Notes: generated by a model from the letters alone, not told the origin. 64,000 nucleotides of DNA from Flavobacterium eburneipallidum (GCF_027111355.2 NZ_CP114291.2:2480001-2544000); one strand, 5' to 3'. Shown: positions 37,245-46,742, numbered from the stretch's first letter. Numbers and translations: made by a program.

Positions 37245-39149
37245 ATGAGTCAAGTACAACCCTATTCCCTTTTTACCGATTTCGACATTGATTTATTCAA
37301 AGCAGGAAAACATTTCCGATTATACGAAAAATTAGGCGCACATCTAATAGAAGTTGACGGTGTAAAAGGCGTTTATTTTGCTGTTTGGGCACCATCAGCA
37401 CGTTCGGTTTCTGTGGTTGGCGATTTCAATTATTGGATTCAGGGCGAACATCAATTGAATGTGCGTTGGGATTCGTCAGGAATTTGGGAAGGATTTATTC
37501 CAGAGCTTGAAAAAGGAGCCATTTATAAGTATAAGATTCAATCGAACAACGGCGGAATCATTACCGAAAAGGCCGATCCATTTGCTTTGTATTGCGAACA
37601 TCCACCCCATACAGCATCCGTAATTTGGGATTTAAAATACGATTGGAAGGATAAAAATTGGATGGAAAATCGTAAAGATCACAATGATTTAAACAAACCC
37701 TATTCCGTTTATGAAGTGCATCTGGGTTCGTGGAAACGCAATGCAGAAGGAAAATTTTTGACCTATCTTGAATTGGCTACGGAATTGGTCAATTATGTCA
37801 AAGAAACGGGTTTTACCCACGTGGAGTTTATGCCAATAATGGAATATCCGTACGATCCTTCTTGGGGTTATCAATTGGTTGGCTATTTTGCGCCAACTTC
37901 CCGTTTTGGAAAACCACAGGATTTTATGGTTTTGGTCGATAAATTACATCAAGCAGGAATTGGAGTAATTCTGGATTGGGTTCCATCTCATTTTCCAGAA
38001 GATGCTCACGGTTTAGGCTTCTTTGATGGTTCAAATCTTTTTGAGCATCCCGATCGCAGAAAAGGATATCACCCCGATTGGAAAAGTTTGGTTTTTAATT
38101 ACGGACGAAATGAAGTGCGTTCGTTCCTAATTAGTAATGCTATTTTTTGGTTACAACATTACCACGTCGATGGACTTCGTGTGGATGCTGTGGCTTCCAT
38201 GTTGTATTTGGATTATTCCAGAAATGAAGGCGAATGGGAACCGAATATTTTTGGTGGCAGAGAAAATCTTGACACTATAAGTTTCCTAAAAGATTTCAAC
38301 GAAGCGGTGTATTCTAATTTTGAAGGAGTGCAGACAATTGCCGAAGAAAGTACTTCTTTTCCAATGGTTTCTAGACCCACATTTGTTGGCGGATTAGGTT
38401 TCGGGATGAAATGGATGATGGGCTGGATGCACGATACTTTAGAATATTTTCAAAAAGAAACCGTGTATAGAAAATACCATCAAAATGATTTGACTTTCTC
38501 TATGACCTATGGTTTTTCGGAGAACTTTATGTTGCCACTTTCCCATGATGAAGTAGTCTATGGCAAAAAATCTATTGCAGGAAGAATGCCGGGTGATGAA
38601 TGGCAGAAATTCGCTAATTTAAGATTGCTTTATGGGTATATGTTTACACATCCTGGAACCAAATTATTGTTTATGGGAAGCGAATTTGGACAAAGTGCCG
38701 AATGGAATTTTGAAGCAAGTTTAGACTGGCATTTATTGCAATATGATTTCCACGATGGTATTAAAAAAACAATAACCGATTTGAATGCTTTATACAAAAA
38801 CTATCCAGCCTTACACGAAAAACAATTCAGTCCGGAAGGTTTTGAATGGATTAATTATTCCGATCATGATAATGCAGTTATGTCGTATATTCGAAAAGGA
38901 AACAATTCGAATGAAGATGTAGTTGTGGTTTGTAATTTTACTCAAATTGTCCGTGAAAATTATCGCATTGGTTTATCGCAAAGTGGCAAGCTAGAAGAAA
39001 TTTTCAACAGTGATGCTGCTATTTATGGCGGAAGCGGAGTTGAAAACAATACCAGTTTAGCTATAGAAGCTACACCTTATGATGGAAGAGAATATTCCGT
39101 AGCATTACTTTTACCTCCATTGAGTGTGACGGTTTATAAGTTTGTTTAA
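37245..39149 (+). CDS. glgB: 1,4-alpha-glucan branching enzyme
   Basis: A 634-aa GH13_9 enzyme that introduces alpha-1,6 branches into glycogen. An N-terminal CBM48 (about 15-115) precedes the barrel. Catalytic motifs: DGLRVDAVASMLYLDY with the Asp nucleophile, TIAEES with the acid/base Glu, and LSHDEVVYGKKS with the transition-state Asp. Complete. It is separated from glgE by the HARE-HTH/MntA/HepT genes, though it belongs to the same pathway. Confidence 0.95.
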   Translation: MSQVQPYSLFTDFDIDLFKAGKHFRLYEKLGAHLIEVDGVKGVYFAVWAPSARSVSVVGDFNYWIQGEHQLNVRWDSSGIWEGFIPELEKGAIYKYKIQSNNGGIITEKADPFALYCEHPPHTASVIWDLKYDWKDKNWMENRKDHNDLNKPYSVYEVHLGSWKRNAEGKFLTYLELATELVNYVKETGFTHVEFMPIMEYPYDPSWGYQLVGYFAPTSRFGKPQDFMVLVDKLHQAGIGVILDWVPSHFPEDAHGLGFFDGSNLFEHPDRRKGYHPDWKSLVFNYGRNEVRSFLISNAIFWLQHYHVDGLRVDAVASMLYLDYSRNEGEWEPNIFGGRENLDTISFLKDFNEAVYSNFEGVQTIAEESTSFPMVSRPTFVGGLGFGMKWMMGWMHDTLEYFQKETVYRKYHQNDLTFSMTYGFSENFMLPLSHDEVVYGKKSIAGRMPGDEWQKFANLRLLYGYMFTHPGTKLLFMGSEFGQSAEWNFEASLDWHLLQYDFHDGIKKTITDLNALYKNYPALHEKQFSPEGFEWINYSDHDNAVMSYIRKGNNSNEDVVVVCNFTQIVRENYRIGLSQSGKLEEIFNSDAAIYGGSGVENNTSLAIEATPYDGREYSVALLLPPLSVTVYKFV

Positions 39150-39317
39150 TTCTTTATATATGTAAAAATCATATAAATCAACCCTAAAAAATAACAATAT
39201 TAATTTATAAGTCATAGATTATTGAATTATTACAATAAAAGCTATTTTTATAAATAAATTACAACGTTTTCGTTAATTTCAACCAAAAAAACAAACACAA
39301 TTTCAATATTTTTTTAT

Positions 39318-39325
39318 TATTTTTG
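39318..39325 (+). promoter_or_regulatory. -7 element (TATTTTTG) for the GH31 gene
   Basis: TAnnTTTG match 32 bases before the ATG at 39357; no TTG at the usual distance. The rest of the 207-base gap is AT-rich without other recognisable signals. Confidence 0.35.
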
Positions 39326-39356
39326 ATAATAATTAATTTTATAAAAGCTTACCATT

Positions 39357-41756
39357 ATGATTACAAATACAGAACTAGAGTACAAAGGAGATTTATATCC
39401 ATCAAAAATCGTTTCGATTAAAAAAGAGGTAGATTCTGTGTTTTTCTATACGGACAATAGTGTTATTTTAAAATTAACTGTCTTAAGAGACAGTATGATT
39501 CGTTTTCGTTACACCACAAAAGGGTATTTTAGTAATGACTTTTCGTACGCTATTGACAAAAGCCATTCTCACGGTTACAATTTTCTGGAGCTTACAGAAA
39601 CCGAAGTATATTACCAAATAAAAACCAGTAAAGTACAATGTAGAATCCAAAAAGTAGATTTGAGAGTTTCTATATTTGATTTAGATGGAAACGTATTACT
39701 GGAAGACGAACTTGGTTTTCACTGGGAAGAAAGCTATGAATATGGCGGAAATATTGTAAAAATGAGTAAGTCATCCAAAGACGGAGAATGCTTTTATGGA
39801 TTGGGAGACAAAGCCACTCAACTGAATTTGAAAGGAAAAAGACTGGAGAATTTTGCTACCGATCAATATGCTTTTGGTAAAGATCAGGAACCATTGTATA
39901 AAGTAGTTCCTTTTTATATTGGATTACGAAATAAAATTTCTTACGGTATTTTCTTTGATAATACCTTTAGGACTTTTTTCGATTTTTGTCATGAAAGACG
40001 AAATGTAGCCAGTTTTTGGGCTGAAGGTGGCGAAATGAACTACTACTTCATTTATGGTCCAAATATGCAAGATGTGGTTACAACTTACACCGATTTGACA
40101 GGAAAACCAGAATTGCCACCACTTTGGGCATTGGGATATCATCAATGTAAATGGAGTTATTATCCTGAAAGTAATGTAAAAGAAGTAGCAGCAAAATTCA
40201 GGGAATTACAAATTCCTTGTGATGCGATTTATTTGGATATCGATTATATGGAAGGTTTCCGTTGTTTTACTTGGAACAAAGAATATTTTCCTGATCCAAA
40301 ACGAATGGTTACTGAATTAGCGGCAGACGGATTTAAAACCATTGTAATTATCGATCCGGGAATCAAAATTGACAAAGAATATTCCGTTTATAAAGAAGCT
40401 TTAGAAAAAGATTATTTCTGCAAAAGAGCCGATGGTCCTTACATGAAAGGAAAAGTTTGGCCTGGAGAATGTAATTTTCCAGATTATACTAATCCTGTGG
40501 TTCGTGAATGGTGGGCTGGATTATTTCAGGAATTGATTTCTGATATTGGAGTAAAAGGCGTGTGGAATGATATGAATGAACCAGCGGTAATGGAAGTTCC
40601 TAATAAAACCTTCCCTATGGACGTTCGCCATGTGTATGATGGAAACCCATGTAGTCACAGAAAAGCGCATAATATTTATGGAATGCAAATGGCTAGAGCG
40701 ACTTATCATGGTGTTAAACGTTTTGCTTATCCAAAAAGACCTTTTGTAATTACAAGATCCGCCTATTCAGGAACACAACGTTATACCTCATCTTGGACAG
40801 GAGATAATGTGGCGACTTGGGAGCATTTATGGATTGCCAATATTCAGGTGCAAAGAATGTGTATTTCAGGAATGGGATTCACAGGTTCTGATATTGGTGG
40901 ATTTGCAGAACAACCTTCAGGAGAATTATACGCTCGTTGGATTCAACTAGGTGTTTTTCATCCATTTTGCAGAACACACTCTTCTGGAGATCACGGTAAT
41001 CAAGAACCATGGGCATTCGACGAAGAAATTATTGACATTACTAGAAAATTTGTCAATTTGCGTTACCAATTATTACCTTATTTATACACCATGTTTTGGC
41101 AGTATATTGAAGAAGGAATTCCAATGTTGAAGCCTTTAGTATATTTTGATCAAGAAGATACACAAACGCATTATCGCAATGACGAGTTCATTTTTGGTAA
41201 CCAAATTTTAGTTTGTCCAATTCTAGAACCAAATTCTTTAGGAAGAAGAATGTATATTCCACGTGGACAATGGTATAATTACTGGACCAATGAATTGGTT
41301 AATGGTGGAAAAGAAATTTGGGTAGATACCAAGTTTGATCAAATTCCAATTTATGTAAAAGCTGGAGCTATTATTCCAAAATACCCTGTTCAACAATATG
41401 TTGGCGAATTAGAATTTGACGAATTAATTTTGGATTTGTATTACAAAGAAGGTAAAGAAAAATCAGTAGTATATGAAGATGCACAAGATGGCTACGACTA
41501 TAAAAAAGGACGTTACAGTTTACTTTCTTTCCAAACTAATGGAAAAGAAAAAGACTTAATCATTCAATTGCACAAAGAAGGAAAGTATGCTACGAATTAT
41601 TCAAAATACAAAATCAATCTTCTAGGATTACCATTTAAAGTGAAAGAAATAGAAATTGACAATGAGATTATCACTTTTGATAAATTAACTTTCGAAACAG
41701 AAAATTATATCATTATTGATAAAGAATTTTCTGAATTGCATTTCATTGGCGAATAA
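39357..41756 (+). CDS. Glycoside hydrolase family 31 alpha-glucosidase
   Basis: A 799-aa enzyme without an obvious signal peptide, so probably cytosolic. An N-terminal beta-sandwich (1-240) is followed by the GH31 barrel. The nucleophile Asp is in WNDMNEPAVM and the acid/base Asp in SSWTGDNVATW; HPFCRTHS is also conserved. Expected to release glucose from alpha-1,4 oligosaccharides. It lies behind glgB in the same direction, which suggests a role in glycogen or maltodextrin turnover; an alpha-xylosidase is less likely in that context. Confidence 0.88.
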   Translation: MITNTELEYKGDLYPSKIVSIKKEVDSVFFYTDNSVILKLTVLRDSMIRFRYTTKGYFSNDFSYAIDKSHSHGYNFLELTETEVYYQIKTSKVQCRIQKVDLRVSIFDLDGNVLLEDELGFHWEESYEYGGNIVKMSKSSKDGECFYGLGDKATQLNLKGKRLENFATDQYAFGKDQEPLYKVVPFYIGLRNKISYGIFFDNTFRTFFDFCHERRNVASFWAEGGEMNYYFIYGPNMQDVVTTYTDLTGKPELPPLWALGYHQCKWSYYPESNVKEVAAKFRELQIPCDAIYLDIDYMEGFRCFTWNKEYFPDPKRMVTELAADGFKTIVIIDPGIKIDKEYSVYKEALEKDYFCKRADGPYMKGKVWPGECNFPDYTNPVVREWWAGLFQELISDIGVKGVWNDMNEPAVMEVPNKTFPMDVRHVYDGNPCSHRKAHNIYGMQMARATYHGVKRFAYPKRPFVITRSAYSGTQRYTSSWTGDNVATWEHLWIANIQVQRMCISGMGFTGSDIGGFAEQPSGELYARWIQLGVFHPFCRTHSSGDHGNQEPWAFDEEIIDITRKFVNLRYQLLPYLYTMFWQYIEEGIPMLKPLVYFDQEDTQTHYRNDEFIFGNQILVCPILEPNSLGRRMYIPRGQWYNYWTNELVNGGKEIWVDTKFDQIPIYVKAGAIIPKYPVQQYVGELEFDELILDLYYKEGKEKSVVYEDAQDGYDYKKGRYSLLSFQTNGKEKDLIIQLHKEGKYATNYSKYKINLLGLPFKVKEIEIDNEIITFDKLTFETENYIIIDKEFSELHFIGE

Positions 41757-41819
41757 ATAGCTCAAAAATATTGATACTTTTTGATATAATAATATAAATT
41801 TCAACAAGATGATTTTTTG

Positions 41820-41827
41820 TATTTTTG
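41820..41827 (+). promoter_or_regulatory. -7 element (TATTTTTG) for the M48 protease gene
   Basis: TAnnTTTG match 22 bases before the ATG at 41850. It lies downstream of the alternative ATG at 41817, which decides the start. Confidence 0.5.
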
Positions 41828-41849
41828 TCAAAAGTTAAAATTTGTATTT

Positions 41850-42674
41850 ATGAAAAAGCATTTATCAATAACTGGACTTGGATTATGTGCATTAGGATTA
41901 TTTTTTTCCTGTGCAAAAAATCCATTTACAGGAAAAAACAATTTGAATTTTGTTTCTAACAGTGAGTTATTTCCATCATCGTTCCAACAATACGGGACAT
42001 TTTTGAAAGAAAACAAAGTTATTGTAGGGACAGCAGATGCAAAACGTGTTGAAAGCGTTGGGATGAAAATTAAAGCCGCAGCAGAACGTTGGTTAAAAGC
42101 GAACGGACATCCAGAATACTTAAATGGGTACCAATGGGAATATAAATTGATAGACAACAAGGAAGTCAACGCTTGGTGTATGCCTGGTGGAAAAATTGTA
42201 GTTTATACTGGAATTTTGCCTGTAACTAAAGATGATGCTGGTTTAGCTACAGTAATGGGTCATGAAGTTTCTCATGCTTTGGCCAATCATGGTGCACAAC
42301 GAATGAGTGCTACACAATTACAACAAATAGGAGCCGTTGGTGTTGCAGTAGCCACTGGAAACAAAAGTGCCGAACAGCAAAAAATGTGGCAAGAATATTA
42401 TGGTATAGGCTCCCAAGTAGGTGTAATGCTCCCGTTTAGTAGAAGTCATGAAAGCGAAGCCGATAAAATTGGATTGACACTTATGGCAATTGCGGGTTAC
42501 AATCCTGAACAAGCAATAGCTTTTTGGGAAAGAATGTCAGCTAGTAGCGGTGGCAATAAACCACCTGAATTTATGAGCACTCACCCTGCTGATGCTACAA
42601 GAATTGCAAATCTAAAAAGATTGATTCCTGAAGCTAAAGCCGAAGCTTTAAAATTTGGAGTAGTCTTTAAATAA
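41850..42674 (+). CDS. M48 family metalloprotease lipoprotein
   Basis: A 274-aa exported lipoprotein: hydrophobic signal followed by LFFSCAKN with the lipobox Cys at about residue 21. The zinc site HEVSH lies in MGHEVSHALANHGAQR, with a further Glu ligand in HESEADKIGL. It corresponds to the periplasmic M48 peptidases (BepA/LoiP type) that degrade or assist outer-membrane proteins. The start was set by the promoter at 41820. A strong terminator follows. Confidence 0.9.
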   Translation: MKKHLSITGLGLCALGLFFSCAKNPFTGKNNLNFVSNSELFPSSFQQYGTFLKENKVIVGTADAKRVESVGMKIKAAAERWLKANGHPEYLNGYQWEYKLIDNKEVNAWCMPGGKIVVYTGILPVTKDDAGLATVMGHEVSHALANHGAQRMSATQLQQIGAVGVAVATGNKSAEQQKMWQEYYGIGSQVGVMLPFSRSHESEADKIGLTLMAIAGYNPEQAIAFWERMSASSGGNKPPEFMSTHPADATRIANLKRLIPEAKAEALKFGVVFK

Positions 42675-42695
42675 TTTTTTTTTTTAGAGAAATAT

Positions 42696-42738
42696 AAAAG
42701 GAGATAAACTTGATTTCAAGATTATCTCCTTTTTTTTG
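42696..42738 (+). terminator. Rho-independent terminator after the M48 gene
   Basis: An 11-bp outer stem (42697-42707 with 42722-42732) with a further CTTG/CAAG inner pairing and an eight-base-plus T-run. Confidence 0.85.
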
Positions 42739-42760
42739 TGATGCTATATTCGATTTTTTT

Positions 42761-43039
42761 TTAACTATTTATAATTAATGCAATTATCCAAATTACAAAT
42801 ACTGAAAGATGAATATAGAAAGAATATTTTGTCTCCTTTTTTAACCCAAAAGTCGATATTGCATTAACAACTAATAATATTATGTTTAAAATTGCAACTA
42901 AAAAAATGGAGAAAACATCTAAATTTGGAGTACAAGGACCTGATTTAAATTGTCCTGATAAATTAATAATTACTATAGCTACTATGGAGATAGCATAAAA
43001 TAGTATTGATAATAAAGCATTCCTTTTTTCTATATCCAT
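42761..43039 (-). CDS. Small hypothetical membrane protein (92 aa)
   Basis: A 92-aa protein with three predicted transmembrane helices (about 8-27, 41-65 and 72-91) and a short loop GQFKSGPCTPNL containing the only Cys. No family recognised. It stands alone between convergent and same-strand neighbours; its upstream region shows no clear promoter. The strongly hydrophobic pattern with a charged N-terminus supports a real gene. Confidence 0.6.
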   Translation of the reverse strand: MDIEKRNALLSILFYAISIVAIVIINLSGQFKSGPCTPNLDVFSIFLVAILNIILLVVNAISTFGLKKETKYSFYIHLSVFVIWIIALIINS

Positions 43040-43120
43040 TACTTTTTAGTTCATTAAAAGTGTTGTTATTAGTAATAATTTTATTCTGCTTTGTTCGAGT
43101 ACTCAATTGACCTCCAACTT

Positions 43121-43903
43121 TTAAATTCCCGAATACCCTTTTAAAAAATGTATTTTTTTAGATACTGCTGCAATCCATTCTCTAGCCATTAAGGTATGAA
43201 ATGGAACTGTGGGATGAATTCCATCCCAAATCCAATATTCCGCTGGAACTTTTTTAATTGCTTTTTCTAAAACTTGTGGAAAGTTAACCAAAACAGTATC
43301 ATACTCTTTTGCCAATTTTTGAATAATCATGGCTTTTTCTGTTGTGGCTTTATTCCAAATTTCAAAATCATTTTGTCTTTTTCCTACTGCAGCTACAAAG
43401 GGCAAACACAAAACCAAAACCATTGCTGGATTGACTTTCTTGGAATCTACAATCAATTTGCGGTATTTGCTTTCGAACTCTAGATTATTGATTGCTGATG
43501 GTTTTTTTTCAATTTCGGAAGCAACATCGTTAATTCCGACCAAAATACTGATTACATCTGGGTTCAAGTCTAAAGCATCATGCTGCCATCTTTTTTCTAA
43601 ATCAGAAATGGTATTTCCGCTAATTCCTTTGTTGATAAAATGATGTTTGTCTTTGCAAAAGTCAGCTCCAATACTACTGGCAATACTATAAACGTATCCA
43701 TGTCCCATAATATGATTGGGGTCTTTAGTTCTACCCCTATTCCCATCGGTTATAGAATCGCCTTGAAATACAAAAGTCAAACTTTTATTTTCAGAATTGA
43801 AAGCTACGGTGTTGGAGGCACTCAATACTTCTGGCAAACTCATTGCCATTAAAGACGCTAAAGCTGACTTTTTTATAAAATTACGTCTGGTATTTTCAGC
43901 CAT
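43121..43903 (-). CDS. SGNH/GDSL hydrolase with twin-arginine-like signal
   Basis: A 260-aa esterase. The N-terminus has a twin-Arg pattern (RRNFIKKSALASLM) suggesting Tat export. The SGNH blocks are complete: GDSITDG with the Ser nucleophile, GISGNT with the oxyanion Gly, VGINDV with Asn, and DGIHPT with Asp and His. Related to lysophospholipase/acetylesterase-type proteins; its position next to the PL9-like lyase suggests carbohydrate deacetylation. The substrate is not determined. Confidence 0.85.
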   Translation of the reverse strand: MAENTRRNFIKKSALASLMAMSLPEVLSASNTVAFNSENKSLTFVFQGDSITDGNRGRTKDPNHIMGHGYVYSIASSIGADFCKDKHHFINKGISGNTISDLEKRWQHDALDLNPDVISILVGINDVASEIEKKPSAINNLEFESKYRKLIVDSKKVNPAMVLVLCLPFVAAVGKRQNDFEIWNKATTEKAMIIQKLAKEYDTVLVNFPQVLEKAIKKVPAEYWIWDGIHPTVPFHTLMAREWIAAVSKKIHFLKGYSGI

Positions 43904-44124
43904 TCTTGATTAAGGTTTCAAGTTTTATCAAATATAAACTATTTTTAGTCACTGAATTCTAAAGTTTTAAAACTTGTGTAGTCATAAATCACTATTTAAT
44001 TAGTCTTAAAATCTTTTTAGTAATTATTAAAAAAAAAAAGTTACAAAAAAGCATGAATACAATATATACTGAAATTTGTTAATCCTTCAAAATTCATTTC
44101 AATAAGAACAAAAACTCTTTAAAA

Positions 44125-45429
44125 CTAATACTTCATATCAAATTCAAAACACCCCAAATCAGGTGCTTTTCCTTGAAATGGAAATCCAATATTCTTTCCT
44201 GCATCAATGGTTTTGCTGGAAGGATTTAATCTAAAGAAATCGTTTTTAGGCAAACTTCCGTCGGCTTGTCTTGGTGCGGTCAAAAAACTTTCGTCCAGAC
44301 TTAAAAAGTCCGATTTAGTAATGTTTAGCTTTAAATCAAAATAATTATTGGTCAATGTACAGGTTGTTTTATCTATTTGAGCTAATTCATTGAATGTCGC
44401 TCCAAAACCTAAATTATTAGTCAATACGTGACTCCAACCCGGAACATCCGTTAAATAATCCGTTGCGTTTACGGCTTTTCGGTTCAGCATATTGTAATTT
44501 ATCTTATTTCGATAGGCCGAATTATTGTACCAATTGTTTCCATTCAAATGATGATTGGCATAAAAACCGCTTTGTTTATTGCCCACAGCCAAACAAAATT
44601 GAATCGTATTTCTAGGAATTGAATTAGGTAATTTACTAATATCGGTCCCGCCATATCCTCCTGCTTTGAAGCCATTGCCATCTGCACGACCCACAAAATC
44701 AGAAGTATAACCATTATAAAAAGCCCAACAATTATCTATCAAAACAGGTTCAGCAGAATTGATTAAATCAAATCCATCATCGCTATTGAACCAAGCACGA
44801 CAGCCTCTAAAGATGTTATTTTTATTGCCTTCAGGAGCATGACAACCAAAACCATCGGTGTTTCCTCCTTTTCCACCTTCGGAAACGGAATCCCAATTTC
44901 GATACGCATCACAATTCAAAATCAAATTATTGGAACCATTAGAAAGATAAACTCCAATAGCCATATTATCATACATTTTGATCTGCTCCAATGTATTATT
45001 ATCGCCTTGAATTTCGAAACATTCGGATTGAGTGTGTCTTTTTATCGTAACCTGCACACCAGTAACTTCAATGCCTTTGATGTGGATATTATTTCCACTA
45101 ACATTAAATGCTATCACACGATAATTGGCTGGTTTAATGTTTTTAAAATCAAATACAGGCGTTTCATTAGCATAAGACAAATAACTAATCCCGCTTTTAT
45201 TAAGGTTGGTTACATAAGCCCAAATTCTCGAATATTTCTCAATTTGCTCTTCTCTCATTGTGTAAACGCCACCTCTAATGTAAACGATATCGCCTGAATT
45301 GGCTAATGCTTGTGCTCTTTTTATGGTTTCCACAGGATTTGTTTTACTACCAGAATTGGCATCATTCCCATTGGGAGCTACATAATATTCGGCCGAAAAT
45401 GAAGAAAAAGTAGTAACAAATACCAGCAA
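44125..45429 (-). CDS. PL9-like pectate/rhamnogalacturonan lyase, signal peptide out of frame
   Basis: A 434-aa right-handed beta-helix protein. It opens with YYVAPNGNDANSGSKTNPVE, contains NSDDGFDLIN and ADGNGFKAGG, all typical of polysaccharide lyase family 9, which cleaves pectate backbones. The only in-frame start is TTG at 45429, giving a truncated signal. Just upstream, ATG at 45444-45446 followed by nine A is out of frame by one; with ten A it would read MKKKIFLLVFVTTFSSFSA, a perfect signal peptide. So the gene carries a 1-base homopolymer deletion, is phase-variable, or reflects a sequencing error. Otherwise complete. Confidence 0.8.
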   Translation of the reverse strand: MLVFVTTFSSFSAEYYVAPNGNDANSGSKTNPVETIKRAQALANSGDIVYIRGGVYTMREEQIEKYSRIWAYVTNLNKSGISYLSYANETPVFDFKNIKPANYRVIAFNVSGNNIHIKGIEVTGVQVTIKRHTQSECFEIQGDNNTLEQIKMYDNMAIGVYLSNGSNNLILNCDAYRNWDSVSEGGKGGNTDGFGCHAPEGNKNNIFRGCRAWFNSDDGFDLINSAEPVLIDNCWAFYNGYTSDFVGRADGNGFKAGGYGGTDISKLPNSIPRNTIQFCLAVGNKQSGFYANHHLNGNNWYNNSAYRNKINYNMLNRKAVNATDYLTDVPGWSHVLTNNLGFGATFNELAQIDKTTCTLTNNYFDLKLNITKSDFLSLDESFLTAPRQADGSLPKNDFFRLNPSSKTIDAGKNIGFPFQGKAPDLGCFEFDMKY

Positions 45430-45601
45430 AAAGATTTTTTTTTCATCGGAAAATATTTAGGATTGAGATTTGTATTTTAGATCAAAAAAAAGTTCTAAAA
45501 CAGTGAAATTATGGCTAGAACAAAAAACATCCATCCTGTTGCATCCTGCTGTTTTGCAAGCCTGTGAATTAAAAACCGATGAATTAAAACTAAAAAAATT
45601 A

Positions 45602-45645
45602 GGCAATTATATATAACTACAGTTGTTAAATATTCAGTAAAAATA
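45602..45645 (+). repeat. Left terminal inverted repeat of the IS1595 element
   Basis: 44 bases. The inner 33 (45613-45645) match the right end with 2 mismatches; the outer part GGCAATTATAT matches with one mismatch and a 2-base gap. Confidence 0.88.
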
Positions 45646-45650
45646 CATCA

Positions 45651-45682
45651 AAAAAATCTATCAGAAATGATGGATTTTTTGT
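45651..45682. terminator. Bidirectional hairpin terminator inside the left IS end
   Basis: Stem 45651-45663 with 45668-45680, one mismatch, loop GAAA, T-runs on both strands. It likely insulates the element's cargo from outside transcription. Confidence 0.65.
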
Positions 45683-45780
45683 TTTTTATTAATGAAGATT
45701 ATTTCTATTTTTTTTAATACTTTTGAAGTCAAACCAAAAAATAAATAAAGTGAATAAATAATAAATATTTTTACATATCA

Positions 45781-45991
45781 TTTCATTAGCGTAAGCTATT
45801 AGTCCATCGACCGAAACCGCCAAAACTTCAAAAAAGATACAGACTAATAAGCAGACTGCTCTCGCAATGGCGTGGGCTTTCTCTTATCTGTATTTTAGGT
45901 GCTTGGCGGTACCTTGGTCGATTGATTTGAGTTTGTCCCACGTTTTTGATTTACTAACTAATCTAAAAGCTTCTAGGGACGGTAGCAAATC
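45781..45991 (+). ncRNA. Candidate structured RNA inside the IS1595 element
   Basis: A GC-richer island without an ORF. It can fold into: a 4-bp hairpin with GUAA tetraloop (45787-45798); P1 AUCGACC/GGUCGAU (45806-45812 with 45916-45922); P2 ACCGCCAA/UUGGCGGU (45816-45823 with 45903-45910); P3 AUACAGA/UCUGUAU (45837-45843 with 45887-45893); an apical hairpin 45858-45865 with 45870-45877 around AAUG; and a second domain GAUUUG/CAAAUC (45924-45929 with 45986-45991) enclosing GUCCC/GGGAC (45935-45939 with 45976-45980) and a 9-bp hairpin. It ends 9 bases before the lipoprotein ATG, so it may be a 5'-UTR element or an independent RNA. I do not recognise it. Confidence 0.6.
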
Positions 45992-46000
45992 AAAAAAAAT

Positions 46001-46513
46001 ATGAAAAAGTCTATTTTAAAATCAGTTGCAATACTGGTAGTGTTAACCGCATTTTTTGGATGCTCTAGTGATTCAGATTCTATCCAACCTACTACCCCTT
46101 CAGTTATTGTAAAAACAAAAGTAACTATTACAAAAATTCAAATAACTAATATTCCTACTCCAAATGATTGGGATTTATCTAGTAATCCAGATATTTATGT
46201 AGTAGGTTTAGACGGTAACAATAACGTTTTAATTCCTAAAAACGGAGTTTTATGGAATTTTATTCCATCTATTACAAATAAAGTTGAAGTGAATCTTATA
46301 GTTCCTATTTCAACTATTAACCTTTCAAGTAGTGTATTTAAAGTACAAGTTTGGGATGATGATAGTGATGATGCACTTGCAGGAGCAAATGATAAAATTG
46401 GAGAAGTTCCATTTTACATATCTGATTATAGTATTGGAGCTAACAAGTATCCTAGTTATGCAGTTAAGAGCAATGGAGAAACAATAGTTACTATATATAT
46501 GACTTGGGAATAA
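46001..46513 (+). CDS. Hypothetical lipoprotein with C2-like acidic region (IS cargo)
   Basis: A 170-aa exported lipoprotein: signal ends AFFGCSSDSD with the lipobox Cys at about residue 20. The body is beta-rich. The segment VQVWDDDSDDALAGANDKIG has the acidic loop pattern of C2-type or calcium-binding sandwiches, preceded by DIYVVGLDGNNN. No enzymatic motif. It starts 9 bases after the structured RNA candidate and is followed by a terminator, so RNA and gene form one unit. Function unknown. Confidence 0.65.
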   Translation: MKKSILKSVAILVVLTAFFGCSSDSDSIQPTTPSVIVKTKVTITKIQITNIPTPNDWDLSSNPDIYVVGLDGNNNVLIPKNGVLWNFIPSITNKVEVNLIVPISTINLSSSVFKVQVWDDDSDDALAGANDKIGEVPFYISDYSIGANKYPSYAVKSNGETIVTIYMTWE

Positions 46514-46548
46514 TAAATACACAAACTATTTATTCATTTTATTTATTC

Positions 46549-46581
46549 AAAAGCGAGGCATAAATATGCTTCGCTTTTTTT
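46549..46581 (+). terminator. Rho-independent terminator after the IS lipoprotein gene
   Basis: Stem AAAAGCGA (46549-46556) with TCGCTTTT (46571-46578), an inner GCAT/ATGC pairing and a T-run. Confidence 0.8.
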
Positions 46582-46712
46582 ATCCATAAAAATGATAAGA
46601 AATCCGTTTATTTCAGAAGTATATTAATGGTTAGTTAAAATCAATCGTTATTAATAAACGCTATCAATATCAAGTACTTAAAGAACAATACTATAAAATA
46701 AAATAAAATGAC

Positions 46713-46720
46713 TAAATTTG
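46713..46720 (+). promoter_or_regulatory. -7 element (TAAATTTG) for the DUF4065 gene
   Basis: TAnnTTTG match, 22 bases before the ATG. No TTG at the -33 position. Confidence 0.45.
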
Positions 46721-46742
46721 TATTTAAATACTTAAAAAACAG

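Noticed and set aside
45467..45601. Open frame left of the IS1595 element that could be an interrupted gene
   Set aside because: When the element and one target copy are removed, the frame ends nine codons later, antisense to the barrel protein gene; no recognisable protein results.
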